From: Phocaeicola coprocola DSM 17136
GTDB taxonomy: Bacteria; Bacteroidota; Bacteroidia; Bacteroidales; Bacteroidaceae
Assembly: GCF_000154845.1 (NCBI RefSeq)
Contig: NZ_DS981485.1
Coordinates: 37,865-101,864, forward strand
Direction: 5' to 3'
Length of the DNA: 64,000 bases
Shown one piece after another: positions 33,754-42,874 of the stretch. The position numbers and the translations under genes are program-made. Under the pieces are notes generated by a model. It was not told the DNA's origin. It searched no databases and saw only the letters and a list, made by a program, of their open reading frames with translations. Positions within the stretch are counted from its first letter, which is position 1. Each line of letters starts with the position of its first letter.

Positions 33754-34173
33754 CTATACCCTTGTGCGAGTGAAATAATCCATCATAGACACTACATACC
33801 TAAGTAGTGGTATCAATACACCGATCACATATATCATAGCGTAGCCCAAAAGGACAAAAGGTAATGTTTTACGATAAAGACATGCAACAGCGAGCAATAT
33901 AAACGAAAAAGAAAAGCCATAAACCCCATATTGAAAACCGGGTATCAACTCATAAACAGGTACGGGTTCCGGATGAAGCATGGCTCCGGCCACAATAGAA
34001 TAAAGGCTGGTCAATAATATAAGCAGCGTATATAAGCAACTCTTAAGAATCCTGGGATCATTCCTTTTACAATAGAGAATCGTTCGGATATCACTTCTAA
34101 GAAACTCAATGCCCAGTAAGAGAGCCACCATAACGCCTGTATCAAAAGTAGAAAATACATTCATTCCGATCAC
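33754..34173 (-). CDS. hypothetical four-helix membrane protein
   Basis: This 139-residue protein has hydrophobic segments near residues 10-24, 42-64, 80-98 and 102-126, separated by basic and polar loops (SDIRTILYCKRNDPRILKS). It ends with a basic tail (RTRV). The start could be at residue 1 or at MNVFSTF. No family recognised; a transporter-like or immunity function cannot be told apart. Confidence 0.55.
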   Translation of the reverse strand: MIGMNVFSTFDTGVMVALLLGIEFLRSDIRTILYCKRNDPRILKSCLYTLLILLTSLYSIVAGAMLHPEPVPVYELIPGFQYGVYGFSFSFILLAVACLYRKTLPFVLLGYAMIYVIGVLIPLLRYVVSMMDYFTRTRV

Positions 34174-34263
34174 CTTTGGCGCGAAGATATGTATTTATTC
34201 TGAAAAGCCACGTCTTTGCGTATTTTACGATGTCGCATCCGATAGTCCGGGAAGCATTTTTTT

Positions 34264-34297
34264 GGTTCTTTTTTGGGGTGACTGCCAAAAAAGAACC
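34264..34297. repeat. REP-like palindrome
   Basis: GGTTCTTTTTTGG (34264-34276) faces CCAAAAAAGAACC (34285-34297), a perfect 13-bp dyad with a short loop. It is the same sequence family as 12976-13006. It sits at the 3' end of the RadC gene. Confidence 0.65.
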
Positions 34298-34340
34298 CCG
34301 AAGCCGAAATCCCGGGCAGACGGGATTTCTCCCGTCCACC

Positions 34341-34967
34341 TTACCTATTTTGCAATCTTCCCTCGTCCGCATAGCTATAATAGTTATTGCCTGCCACAAT
34401 CACATGGTCAACCAAACGGATGTCTAATGTTTCAGCGGCTTTTTTAACTGCTTCCGTCAAGCGGTCATCCGCACTGCTGGGCTTGCGTGCTCCTGATGGG
34501 TGGTTATGTACCATGATAAAAGATACGGCGTTATAATACAATGCCTGCTTCATGATAACCCGTATATCCACAGGGGCGGTATTTATCCCGCCGCATGAGA
34601 TACGGACTTTACGGATGAGTTTGGACGAACTGTTCAGCAACAGCACCCACATCTCTTCAGTAGCTATATCGCACAAAACAGGATGCATCATTTTATAAAC
34701 ATTATTGCTGGATAAAAGCGCAGGACTTTCAACTTGCCCTTCTTTCAGCCGTTTATATAGCTCAATCGCCGCATAAGCGACTTTTTTACGGCTGGGTGTT
34801 AGTGTTTCCAGTACATCAGACAAGCACAATCCTTCTATTTCCATCTGTTCATACTTATATTCTTCACGTTTCAGTTTCTCACTGTTCGTCAAGGTATAAA
34901 TCAACTCGCTGTTTTCCATCACCCGATAAACGTCATTCACTTCAAATACGGTTCTCTTCGTTTTCAT
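34341..34967 (-). CDS. RadC-like JAB domain protein
   Basis: I start at MKTKRTVFEVNDVYRVMENS, giving 208 residues; the longer frame opens in noncoding DNA. The C-terminal JAB/MPN domain holds the metal-site signature HNHPSGARKPSSADDRL and the later DHVIVAGNNYYSYADEG, as in mobile-element RadC proteins. This group occurs on Bacteroidales plasmids and islands beside replication or antirestriction genes. The enzymatic activity of plasmid RadC proteins is not well established. Confidence 0.82.
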   Translation of the reverse strand: MKTKRTVFEVNDVYRVMENSELIYTLTNSEKLKREEYKYEQMEIEGLCLSDVLETLTPSRKKVAYAAIELYKRLKEGQVESPALLSSNNVYKMMHPVLCDIATEEMWVLLLNSSSKLIRKVRISCGGINTAPVDIRVIMKQALYYNAVSFIMVHNHPSGARKPSSADDRLTEAVKKAAETLDIRLVDHVIVAGNNYYSYADEGRLQNR

Positions 34968-35239
34968 ACTGCCAAAAATTAAAAGATTAATACTCGCAAA
35001 CATCGCTTGTCGCCCCAACCATAAATTTTTCCTCAACTGATTGGGAACAGTGCATTGAAGAGAAAGCGGGAAAGACGGATCAGAACGGGATTGAACTGGT
35101 AAATACTACCTCCCGGAATGGGAGGATGGAGATTTGGCTTTTCAATATCGGGCGTTCCGGCCACGCCTACCTTCGCAATGTTCCTATCAGTTCAGGAAAA
35201 AATCATCATACCTCTCTTCCGGCATAGCCGGAGCGTAGA

Positions 35240-35315
35240 GCGTTAGGGATAGCAGGGAAAAGCCTGGAGGGTAACGAGGACTTGCAACGAATAGCCCGGT
35301 CAGAAGGGAACGCCC
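35240..35315 (+). repeat. conserved noncoding element N, copy 1
   Basis: This element begins GCGTTAGGGAT and contains GAGGACTTGCAACG and AGCCCGGTC, ending AACGCCC. It recurs at 53476-53557 with clear conservation of these blocks, including an internal near-repeat of TTGCA-to-AAGCC. GCGTT and AACGC at the ends could pair. It lies in the gap between radC and the origin, which otherwise holds no gene from 34968 to 35524. Confidence 0.6.
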
Positions 35316-35524
35316 TGAAAAACTAATTCGGATACAGAAGATGAACAGAACCGCCTTCCAATCATATAAAAAAACGTGAAAATCAACACATACTTCCGAA
35401 AAATCTTTTTCCGAAAGTACGTATAGGGCATGTGAAGGGAAAATTTATTTTCCCAGTCATTTCTATGTTATCGCTTTGGGGATATTTAAAGGGGTTAGGA
35501 GTTTAGGTCTTTATTATGTATTTT

Positions 35525-35860
35525 GGTGGATGGTTTTACACAGCCGATACCTTTTATTTAAAAATTTCTCTCTTTTATTTCACTGATATACCGACATATA
35601 AAAAAAACAGGGATTACCTATTCCCTTCATTAACGGGTGGACGGTTTTACACAGCTGACAAGTGAAACCGGACGCTTTTACACAACTAAAGCAAAAGGAG
35701 TGGACGGTTCTACACAACTAGAAGCAACAAACGGGACACTTCTACACAACTAAAACAGGCAAAGCGGATGACTCCACACATCTAATCACCCCAATAGGGA
35801 CACTTCTACACAACTAATTCTATAAAAAACCGTGAAACGTGGACGGTTCTACACAGCTGG
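35525..35860 (+). other. iteron array, candidate replication origin (oriV)
   Basis: Eight copies of a motif of about 20 bp, consensus GGACGNTTYTACACARCTRA, begin (GGAY of the motif) at 35528, 35639, 35670, 35702, 35734, 35766, 35798 and 35841. The six central copies are spaced 31-32 bp apart, about three helical turns; the last gap is 43 bp. An AT-rich stretch separates the first copy from the second. The array lies beside the 3' end of the rep gene, and the last iteron overlaps the final rep codons. This is the expected Rep-binding origin. Confidence 0.82.
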
Positions 35861-37057
35861 ATCGTCCATGTTCACCGCCCCGTCCGTCTCCGGAGATATG
35901 AACTCTTCAGGAGCAGGAGCAACTTCCGTTCCATTGGCACTCTCCAACTCTTCCTGTGCCCATCCTTCCGGAAACCTGCCGAATACAGCCACGAAATCAC
36001 TGATATATATCTGTTTCTTCTTTTCTACGCTTTCCGGGGAGTTTGCCCATAAAAGGAACTCTTTATACAGTCCGGCATCTTCCTCCACCTCTTTGATCTT
36101 CTTCCTCCTGACAGCCATATCCGTGTCCGGGTAGGCAATCTCGACATACAGCCCAAGCAGGTTCTTATAGAATTTCTTCACCACGACAGCATATTGTCCT
36201 TCATCAAAATAGTGCAGCGTATGCCTAGGAAACGAGAACAACACGGTATATGCCCATCTCTCATGATCGCCTTTCACAAAAGAGAAATTGAAATTGGTAT
36301 ATTTCAGGTAAGTATTCATCTTTTTCAGTATCGAGGCGACCTTCTTTTTCCGGTCTTTGGGTTCGGCAATCTCTATGCCGAGCTTTTTAGCCAGCTGATC
36401 GACTGTCAGCACATAAAAAGGAGCCTCATTCTTGGTGGTCTTATACTTGATCAGGTAAACCATCTTGGAAAGTTCCAGATAGAAATAGCGGTAACGGCTG
36501 GGCAGGCTACGGTAATCCTGAAGTTCCAAGAGGTTATAGAGCGAGAACATGAAATTCTTTATCTCCGGGCTTACCACTGCCGAGTACAGCCTTTTCGTTG
36601 ACTTCTTCGTCTTGAAATCGGTCATTATGTCGAAACGTTTCAAGATCTGCACGAAATTATAGGATGTACGGCCATCCTCGCCAATGGTCGGATAGCAGAG
36701 GTTCTCCAATCCCAGTTTATAGAGAGCCGCCTCAAAAACCGTCTCGATAGGATGGTTGATTCTCTGTCCTGCCGTGTCGGTACATACATATTCCGGCTGC
36801 ATATTCTTTCCGAACATGGCCGCGAGCTGCCGGCTATCCAGCTTGCGCTGCAAGTTGGTACGGTCATACCCCATCTTACGGCAGAAGTCTTCTACGGAGA
36901 ACCAGGAAGTCCCGAACAAGTCTTTGAGGTGATAGCTGCCCAGGTATATGATCAGATCGAGCATGACATTTCCACCTGCCTCATACAACCGTTCAATCAG
37001 CACGGAATTATAGCTTTCCCCAAGCACCCTAGGGACACGAATCAGTTCTTTTGCCAT
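35849..37057 (-). CDS. rep: plasmid replication initiator (Rep)
   Basis: This 402-residue protein resembles Bacteroidales plasmid Rep proteins built from two winged-helix domains. Domain 1 holds VMLDLIIYLGSYHLKDLFGT and FSVEDFCRKMGYDRTNLQRK. Domain 2 includes APFYVLTVDQLAKKLGIEIA and KKKVASILKKMNTYLKYTNF. The C-terminal 35 residues are acidic and disordered. It should bind the iterons at 35525-35860 to start replication. Transcription is from the - strand box TATCTTTG (37101-37108), whose surroundings hold CATACCG/CGGTATG repeats. A nine-codon leader frame (ATG at 37095) precedes the rep start. Confidence 0.85.
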   Translation of the reverse strand: MAKELIRVPRVLGESYNSVLIERLYEAGGNVMLDLIIYLGSYHLKDLFGTSWFSVEDFCRKMGYDRTNLQRKLDSRQLAAMFGKNMQPEYVCTDTAGQRINHPIETVFEAALYKLGLENLCYPTIGEDGRTSYNFVQILKRFDIMTDFKTKKSTKRLYSAVVSPEIKNFMFSLYNLLELQDYRSLPSRYRYFYLELSKMVYLIKYKTTKNEAPFYVLTVDQLAKKLGIEIAEPKDRKKKVASILKKMNTYLKYTNFNFSFVKGDHERWAYTVLFSFPRHTLHYFDEGQYAVVVKKFYKNLLGLYVEIAYPDTDMAVRRKKIKEVEEDAGLYKEFLLWANSPESVEKKKQIYISDFVAVFGRFPEGWAQEELESANGTEVAPAPEEFISPETDGAVNMDDPAV

Positions 37058-37178
37058 GATAATACTTACAAAATCAATCCTTTCTCTGTTTTCATTGCCA
37101 CAAAGATAGGCATACCGGCCAACATACGCGTCATAATTATCAATCAGTTTTAACGGTATGACCGGTATGGGAAAAGGA
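37058..37178 (-). promoter_or_regulatory. rep promoter and operator region, duplicated at 53675
   Basis: The - strand -7 box TATCTTTG (CAAAGATA at 37101-37108) has TTGGCC upstream at -33 distance. Beyond it, CATACCG occurs twice and CGGTATG once within 70 bp, which could be Rep or repressor binding sites. The block 37071-37178 is repeated at 53675-53782 with 102 of 108 identities. Confidence 0.7.
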
Positions 37179-37255
37179 GAAGTACTTTCCTGAAGAATGC
37201 TTTATCCGCCCTTCATCAGAAAGAAAGCATCTTACACCTGTACCCCATAGACATC

Positions 37256-37456
37256 CTATATTACTTTTTCAGTTCTTCCGATAAAAAAGGAACGGTCTAT
37301 CAATACTTGCACCAATGGTTTCTCTTTGACAAACTCATCAAGCTCACGCTTTATCAATTTATTGCCCAACCCTATGCGTCGTCCAAATTCCTCGAAATCC
37401 TTCCGCCCTACCTGATGAGCAATTTGACTCCACATTGTCATCTGTAATCGACTCAA
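37256..37456 (-). pseudogene. HipA C-terminal remnant
   Basis: These 66 codons read like the C-terminal helices of a HipA kinase (DFEEFGRRIGLGNKLIKREL, then LVQVLIDRSFF). The N-terminal part is missing because the frame is cut by the IS1380-like remnant starting near 37433. A matching HipB remnant lies at 55200-55354, about 18 kb away, so a third hipBA locus seems to have been split. The call is from pattern memory of HipA tails. Confidence 0.5.
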
Positions 37457-38700
37457 CCCTCGGTCTAAGGTGTAGATCGTTAGGTTATCAGTACAGCGAA
37501 ATCATCCGTTCTCTCATGAGTATCTACTTCTGTGGTGGCTCATGTATTGAGGATGTCACTACTCATTTGATGAACCATCTCTCGCTTCATCCGACACTTC
37601 ATACTTGTAGTTCTGATACTATCCTCAGAGCGATAAAGGAACTGACGCAAGAAAACATCTCATACACATCAGATACGGGTAAGAACTACGATTTCAACAC
37701 GGCTGACACTCTCAATACTTTACTGCTCAATTGTATGTTTGCATCTGACCAACTGAAAGAGGGTGAGAAGTATGATGCAAAGCCTACATACAAGAAGTTC
37801 TCTGGTTATCGCCCTGGCGTGGCGGTTATTGGTGACTTGATTGTTGGCATTGAGAATAGCGATGGTAACACAAAAGTTCCATTTCATGGCACGTTTTCTC
37901 GCCATGGCAGAGCTTAAGTAAACTTAGCTCTGCTCATCTGGCTTAACGAAAACCTTCGTTTTCATCAGAAGGACACGCTGAAGAGGTTCTTTGAGAGATT
38001 TGAACAGAACAGGCTCACTATCAATCGTTTCAGAGCTGATTGCGGATCATGTTCCGAGGAAATCGTGGAGGAAATAGAGAAACACTGCAAGTCCTTCTAT
38101 ATCCGCACTAACCGCTGCAGTTCGCTCTACAATGACATATTTGCTCTCAGAGGCTGGAAGACTGAGGAAATCAATGGCATTGAGTTTGAATTGAACTCTA
38201 TCCTTGTTGAGAAGTGGAAGGGTAAAGCATACCGACTTGTGATTCAAAGACAGAAACGGATGGATGGTGTGCAGGATCTTTGGGAAGGAGAATACACATA
38301 CCGTTGTATCCTGACTAACGACTATGAATCTTCCGTAAGAGAAATTGTCGAGTTCTATAACCTTCGTGGAGGAAAGGAACGTATCTTTGATGATATGAAC
38401 AATGGTTTCGGGTGGGACAGATTGCCCAAATCCTTCATGGCCGAGAACACTGTGTTCCTTCTTCTTACAGCACTTATCCGTAACTTCTACAAGGCCATTA
38501 TCCAAAGACTTGACGTAAAGAGGTTCGGACTCAATGCAACAAGTCGCATAAAAGCGTTTGTCTTCAGGTTTATCTCTGTACCAGCCAAGTGGATCAGGAC
38601 ATCAAGGCGGTATGTGCTGAATATCTATACCTGTAACAATGCTTACGCAGATATTTTTCAGACTGATTTTGGATAACGCCTACAACTTATGGGTATGATA
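37433..38700 (+). mobile_element. decayed IS1380-family insertion sequence
   Basis: This segment is defined by a broken IS1380-type transposase. The left end is missing, since the protein begins well inside the family. The right end lies shortly after the stop at 38676, but I could not define a terminal inverted repeat. It marks the left border of the mobilizable insertion that runs to about 44898. Confidence 0.65.
37435..38676 (+). pseudogene. IS1380-family transposase, inactivated
   Basis: Two pieces in the same frame: 37435-37917 (SVIDSTLGLRCRSLGYQYSE, then LMNHLSLHPTLHTCSSDTIL) and the continuation to 38676 (NRFRADCGSCSEEIVEEIEK, EFYNLRGGKERIFDDMNNGF). They are joined by an in-frame stretch of about 81 nt containing a TAA at 37915. 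Compared with intact relatives as I remember them, about 14 residues with the first catalytic aspartate are missing after KEGEKYD. The N-terminus is also absent. The element cannot encode an active enzyme. Confidence 0.75.
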
Positions 38701-38790
38701 CTGCGTATTGTCTCAAGTCGCATTGTGGGGTAAGGGGATGTTGTAGGCAGAAGTGGGTGTTTCTGCCTCAATTTATCTGATAATTCAGTA

Positions 38791-39183
38791 ATGAGAGGAC
38801 GTGTACACGCAAGAAGGACGTTGAAGGGCTTAGTTGCGGATTTGAGGCAGGTAAGAAAATACAAAGAATTAACAGCAACCGAGAAACTGAAATACCGTAT
38901 CGCAGTGAAAATGACGGCAGCCGACTACTTCCGCCTGCTGACACGATCGCATGAGGCGGGCGTATCACCAAGCGAGTACATGAGGGAATGTTTCCGTAAC
39001 GGTCATGTGAAAGAACGGCTGTCGGAGGAACATGCCGGATACATCCGCCAACTCTGCGGCATGGCTAACAATCTCAACCAGCTTGCGCGTAAGGCAAACG
39101 CCGGAGGCTTCCACGATGAACGGTGGGACTGCAAGGTGGCAGTGGCAAGGATTCATGAACTTATAACCAAGATAGGGATATGA
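38791..39183 (+). CDS. mobC: MobC-type relaxosome accessory protein
   Basis: This 130-residue basic protein has a ribbon-helix-helix-like central part (VKMTAADYFRLLTRSHEAGV, SPSEYMRECFRNGHVKERL) and the MobC tail pattern IRQLCGMANNLNQLARKANA followed by ARIHELITKIGI. MobC proteins bind oriT and help the relaxase to melt DNA. It overlaps the relaxase gene by 4 nt. The oriT should lie upstream, between the IS1380 remnant and this gene (38677-38790). Confidence 0.85.
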   Translation: MRGRVHARRTLKGLVADLRQVRKYKELTATEKLKYRIAVKMTAADYFRLLTRSHEAGVSPSEYMRECFRNGHVKERLSEEHAGYIRQLCGMANNLNQLARKANAGGFHDERWDCKVAVARIHELITKIGI

Positions 39184-40127
39184 TGGCGAAAATCGTAAAA
39201 GGAAGCGACTTCAAGGGTGCGGTGGATTACATCATCGACAAGAAGAAGGATACGCAGATAGTAGCAAGCGAAGGCTTGTTTATGGAAAATCTGGAAACTA
39301 TCGCCATGAGTTTCAATGCCCAGTCACGGATGAACGATAAGGTGACAAAACCTGTCGGACATATCGCGTTGAGTTTTTCCAAAGAGGATGAGTTACGGCT
39401 GACGAACCGTATCATGGCAGGCATCGCGCTTGAATATATGGAACGGATGGGAATCAAGAATACGCAGTTCTTCATCGCCCAGCATTTCGACAAGGAGCAT
39501 CCGCACGTGCATATTGCTTTCAACCGCATAGACAACAACGGCAATACCATATCGGACAGGCACGAGCGTCTGCGCAGTACCCGCATCTGCAAGGAATTGA
39601 CCTTGAAATACGGCTTGCATATGGCTGGCGGAAAGGACAATGTCAAACGCAACCGCCTGAAAGAGCCAGACAGGACGAAATATGCGCTTTACGACATCAT
39701 CAAAATGGAAGTCGGCAGATGCGGCAACTGGAACGTGCTTATCGCCAACCTGAAACGGCAGGGAGTGGAAGTACATTTCAAGCATAAGGGGCAGACCAGC
39801 GAGGTGCAGGGTGTTGTATTCTCCATGAATGGCTACCATTTCAACGGCTCCAAAGTGGACAGGCGTTTCAGTTATTCCAAGATTGACGCGGCTTTGCAGC
39901 ACAACAGATGCAGGGAACGTATGGGAATAACAGCCGGAATATATGAAACGGCTACACCAAGCGCACCGTCCGGCACGGCACAAAGCGAGTTGTTCAACGG
40001 CTCTTGGGGATTGCTAAAAAGCAGTGGCTCATCTTATAACACTGCTGATGCGGAAGCCAATCAGGAAATGGTGGATATACTTCGCAGAAGGAAGAAAGTT
40101 AAGCGCAAGAGAGGTGTTGGGTTCTAA
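39180..40127 (+). CDS. MobB/MobA-type relaxase
   Basis: This 315-residue relaxase of the MOBP/MobA-like class has the start IVKGSDFKGAVDYIIDKKKD and the histidine triad segment AQHFDKEHPHVHIAFNRIDN. The candidate catalytic residues include the tyrosines in the N-terminal 30 residues. It is shorter than many relaxases, with no primase or helicase domain. It nicks the oriT of the mobilizable insertion, not necessarily the plasmid's own oriT. Confidence 0.88.
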   Translation: MMAKIVKGSDFKGAVDYIIDKKKDTQIVASEGLFMENLETIAMSFNAQSRMNDKVTKPVGHIALSFSKEDELRLTNRIMAGIALEYMERMGIKNTQFFIAQHFDKEHPHVHIAFNRIDNNGNTISDRHERLRSTRICKELTLKYGLHMAGGKDNVKRNRLKEPDRTKYALYDIIKMEVGRCGNWNVLIANLKRQGVEVHFKHKGQTSEVQGVVFSMNGYHFNGSKVDRRFSYSKIDAALQHNRCRERMGITAGIYETATPSAPSGTAQSELFNGSWGLLKSSGSSYNTADAEANQEMVDILRRRKKVKRKRGVGF

Positions 40128-40148
40128 TATTCTGTACTAATCCAATTC

Positions 40149-40834
40149 TCACGACACTTGCGCTCTATATTCATTCGGAGTGTAACCTACCTCTTTCTTG
40201 AACAGTCGGGTAAAATGTTGCGGGTACTGAAAACCGAGATTATAGGCGATTTCATTAACGGTGTCGTCTGTAGATGCAAGTTCCGTCTTGGCTATTTCAA
40301 TAGACTTGTCATGAATGAAATGCAGGGCGGTTGAACCTGTTTCTTTTTTCAATAAATCACTGAAATAGTTGGGCGAGAGGCAGAGCTTGTCTGCACAATA
40401 CTGTACAGTGGGCAAGCCTATCCGTTTAGCAGCCCCATCATGGAAGTATTCGTCAAGCAACCGCTCAAATCTTGCGAGGATGTCTCGGTTTTGGTTGTCG
40501 CGTGTGATGAACTGACGGTCATAGAAACGTGTGCAGTAATCAAGGAACGTCTTGATGCTGTCTGTGATGAGGTTCTTGCTGTGACGGTGTATCGGATGGT
40601 TCAATTCATATTGAATCTTGTGGAAGCAATCCATGATGATTTGCCGTTCTTCCACACTAAGGTGCAATGCCTCGTTTGTCTCGTAGGAAAAGAACGAATA
40701 TTCACGCATTATCCGCCCGAGAGGTGTATTCCGCAGCAGGTCGGGATGGAACATAAGCAGGTAGCCATCTGGTTGGAACTGCATGCCGTCATCTTCCGCA
40801 CCGAACACCTGTCCGGGCGCGATAAATATCAGTG
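40149..40834 (-). pseudogene. AraC-family regulator truncated at the N-terminus
   Basis: The AraC-type DNA-binding domain is complete (YCADKLCLSPNYFSDLLKKE, TVNEIAYNLGFQYPQHFTRL), and homology continues upstream past the first methionine (LIFIAPGQVFGAEDDG) to about 40834. There it stops abruptly against the aldo-keto reductase fragment. The N-terminal part of the effector domain is therefore lost. A protein of 219 residues starting at 40808 might still be made. Confidence 0.7.
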
Positions 40835-41020
40835 TGCATAATTATTCCTAAGTCTGTGAAACCGGAACGCATGAAGCAGAATCTCGACATATTAGACTTC
40901 ACCCTGTCGGCCGACGACATGGCACGGATAAAGACGCTGGATACCGACAAGCCTTTCTTACTCGGCTCGCACGAAGATCCAGAAATCGTAAAATGGTTCA
41001 TGCAGTACAAAAACGCCTGA
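40832..41020 (+). pseudogene. aldo-keto reductase C-terminal fragment
   Basis: The 62 codons read as the end of an aldo-keto reductase: the conserved IIPKSVKPERMKQNLDILDF and DDMARIKTLDTDKPF. The catalytic N-terminal two thirds are gone. The fragment starts exactly where the AraC pseudogene ends, so one deletion removed the divergent 5' halves of both genes. Confidence 0.75.
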
Positions 41021-41067
41021 ACATCAACAACCATATTTCGATAGCCGCTATCGACTATATTAAGAAG

Positions 41068-41967
41068 TTATTCGTATATGCCTTTATTGTAATCCGTCAT
41101 GTACTGAGTAAATGTTTTGCCTGTTTGCTGTTTGAAGAAGCGCATGAGATGGCTCGGATCAGAGAAATTGAAATCATCCGCCATTTCACTGACAGTGCGG
41201 TTGGAGAATAGCAATTCGTTCTTCAGTTCCTCAAGCAGACGTTGTTTTATCAAATGGGTAGCTGATACTCCGAATTGGGCTTTTACTGAGTTATTGAGTG
41301 TGATGCGACTGACATGAAGCATGTCTGCATATTCCTGCACCCGCTGGTGGGTGCGGATATTCTGTTCCAACAAGTCCTTGAACCGAAAAGCGAAATTGTT
41401 TTTAGCAATTTCAGCGGGCAAGCAATAGGCGGCAGCGTATGTACGATTGATAATCAGCAAAAGATAATATAGTAAGGAAACAATGATATTGTACGTATCG
41501 GACACTGGATTCATCAGCTCATACTTAATCTTTCCGAGCAGCCGCATATATTCCTTCATTTCGTCATGTGTGGCATTGATGTAAGGCGGCGTATCTGTCT
41601 GGTAACAATACAAAAGGCGAAAAACGAAGAACTTGTCGGCGATAAAAGTACGCATGAAATCTTCGCGGAATATAAGGAACGTGTAATCCAACGCCGTCTC
41701 ATCTACATGCCACTCTTGTTGCTGATGGGGTGAAAGCAGGAGAACCATGCCGTCGCGCAGTTCAATCTTGCGGAAGTTCAGTAGCAAATATCCGTTTGCC
41801 TTACGGAAAAAGTAGAAGCTGAAGAAGTCTGTCTTAAACCGCTTGTTTTCTGTCAGCACAAGTCCGATGTCCTTGTTTATGGCAGTATTGATGTAAAAAT
41901 CCACGCCGCAGCGTGTCTTGTTGAACGGTACGCTGACCAGTCGATCAGGGTTGATTATCTCGTCCAT
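41068..41967 (-). CDS. AraC-family transcriptional regulator
   Basis: This 299-residue protein has a cupin-like N-terminal domain (FFRKANGYLLLNFRKIELRD, MVLLLSPHQQQEWHVDETAL) and an intact AraC helix-turn-helix pair (QEYADMLHVSRITLNNSVKA, VSEMADDFNFSDPSHLMRFF). It is divergent from the MBL-radical SAM cassette and shares a 130-nt intergenic region with it. It is probably the regulator of that cassette, responding to a small ligand. Confidence 0.85.
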   Translation of the reverse strand: MDEIINPDRLVSVPFNKTRCGVDFYINTAINKDIGLVLTENKRFKTDFFSFYFFRKANGYLLLNFRKIELRDGMVLLLSPHQQQEWHVDETALDYTFLIFREDFMRTFIADKFFVFRLLYCYQTDTPPYINATHDEMKEYMRLLGKIKYELMNPVSDTYNIIVSLLYYLLLIINRTYAAAYCLPAEIAKNNFAFRFKDLLEQNIRTHQRVQEYADMLHVSRITLNNSVKAQFGVSATHLIKQRLLEELKNELLFSNRTVSEMADDFNFSDPSHLMRFFKQQTGKTFTQYMTDYNKGIYE

Positions 41968-42097
41968 ATCCTTGTCGTTTTTGCAAAGATAATAATTTCA
42001 TTTATCAAAATGGCATAATTACCGTTTTTTCAGGCATAGATGTTTCGCCGGATTCTTCCGAACTTTGCACCCGTAATCAATAACAAGACATATAGTC

Positions 42098-42874
42098 ATG
42101 AAAAAGACATCTACAGTACAATTGGTGCGCAATGCCACCTTGAAAATCAGGTATGCGGGACACACCATGCTAATTGACCCCGTTTTAGCCGACAAAGGCA
42201 CTTTGATATCGGCCCTCGGTGTGAATAAAACACCGAGGGTACACCTCACCATTCCTATTCAGGATATTATCGGAGGCGTGGACATGGTGCTCCTGACCCA
42301 CAATCACATCGACCATTACGAGCCGAGTGTCCCCACACATTTGCCCAAAGAAATTCCTTTCTACGTTCAGCCCCAGGACGCGGACGCCATCAGAAACGAC
42401 GGATTTACAAATGTGATACCCATCGAAGAAATAAAAACAATAGACGGCATATCCATTTACCGCACGACCGGACATCATGGTTTCGGGCAGATCGGGCAGA
42501 TGATGGGACCTGTATCAGGTTATGTGCTAAAAGCCGAGGGCTTCCCGACCGTTTATATAATGGGTGACTGCCGATGGGAAGCATGTATCCGAGACACCGT
42601 GGAACGGTTCAATCCTGACTATATCGTGGTAAACTCCGGAGGTGCAATCTTTCCCGAATTTTCCAAAACGGACGGTCCTATCATCCCCGACGAGAACGAA
42701 GTGATGCAGATACTTGACGAATTGCCTTCGCATATCAAGCTGATAGCCGTACACATGGATGCCATCGACCATTGCCAGACCACCCGTGCAATTCTGCGCA
42801 ATGAGGCAACGCATCACGAAGCCGACATGAGCCGGCTGATTATCCCGGAGGACGGAGAAACAGTTGTGTTATGA
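42098..42874 (+). CDS. metallo-beta-lactamase-fold hydrolase
   Basis: This 258-residue protein has the MBL-fold metal motif LLTHNHIDHYEP, the upstream AGHTMLIDPVL, and later histidine and aspartate positions (GHHGFGQIGQM, YIMGDCRWE, VHMDAIDHCQ). It resembles UlaG-like or N-acyl-phosphatidylethanolamine-hydrolase-like phosphodiesterases. It overlaps the first radical SAM gene by 4 nt, so the three form an operon. The substrate is unknown. Confidence 0.82.
   Translation: MKKTSTVQLVRNATLKIRYAGHTMLIDPVLADKGTLISALGVNKTPRVHLTIPIQDIIGGVDMVLLTHNHIDHYEPSVPTHLPKEIPFYVQPQDADAIRNDGFTNVIPIEEIKTIDGISIYRTTGHHGFGQIGQMMGPVSGYVLKAEGFPTVYIMGDCRWEACIRDTVERFNPDYIVVNSGGAIFPEFSKTDGPIIPDENEVMQILDELPSHIKLIAVHMDAIDHCQTTRAILRNEATHHEADMSRLIIPEDGETVVL

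Noticed and set aside
35525..35860. Regular repeats that could be a CRISPR array
   Set aside because: Repeats are only about 20 bp, imperfect, spaced at 31-32 bp beside a rep gene, and the spacers are too short and partly similar. Iterons explain them better; no cas gene is present.
39393..39983. A 196-codon - strand frame opposite the relaxase gene
   Set aside because: The relaxase on the + strand has clear family motifs; the opposite frame has none.
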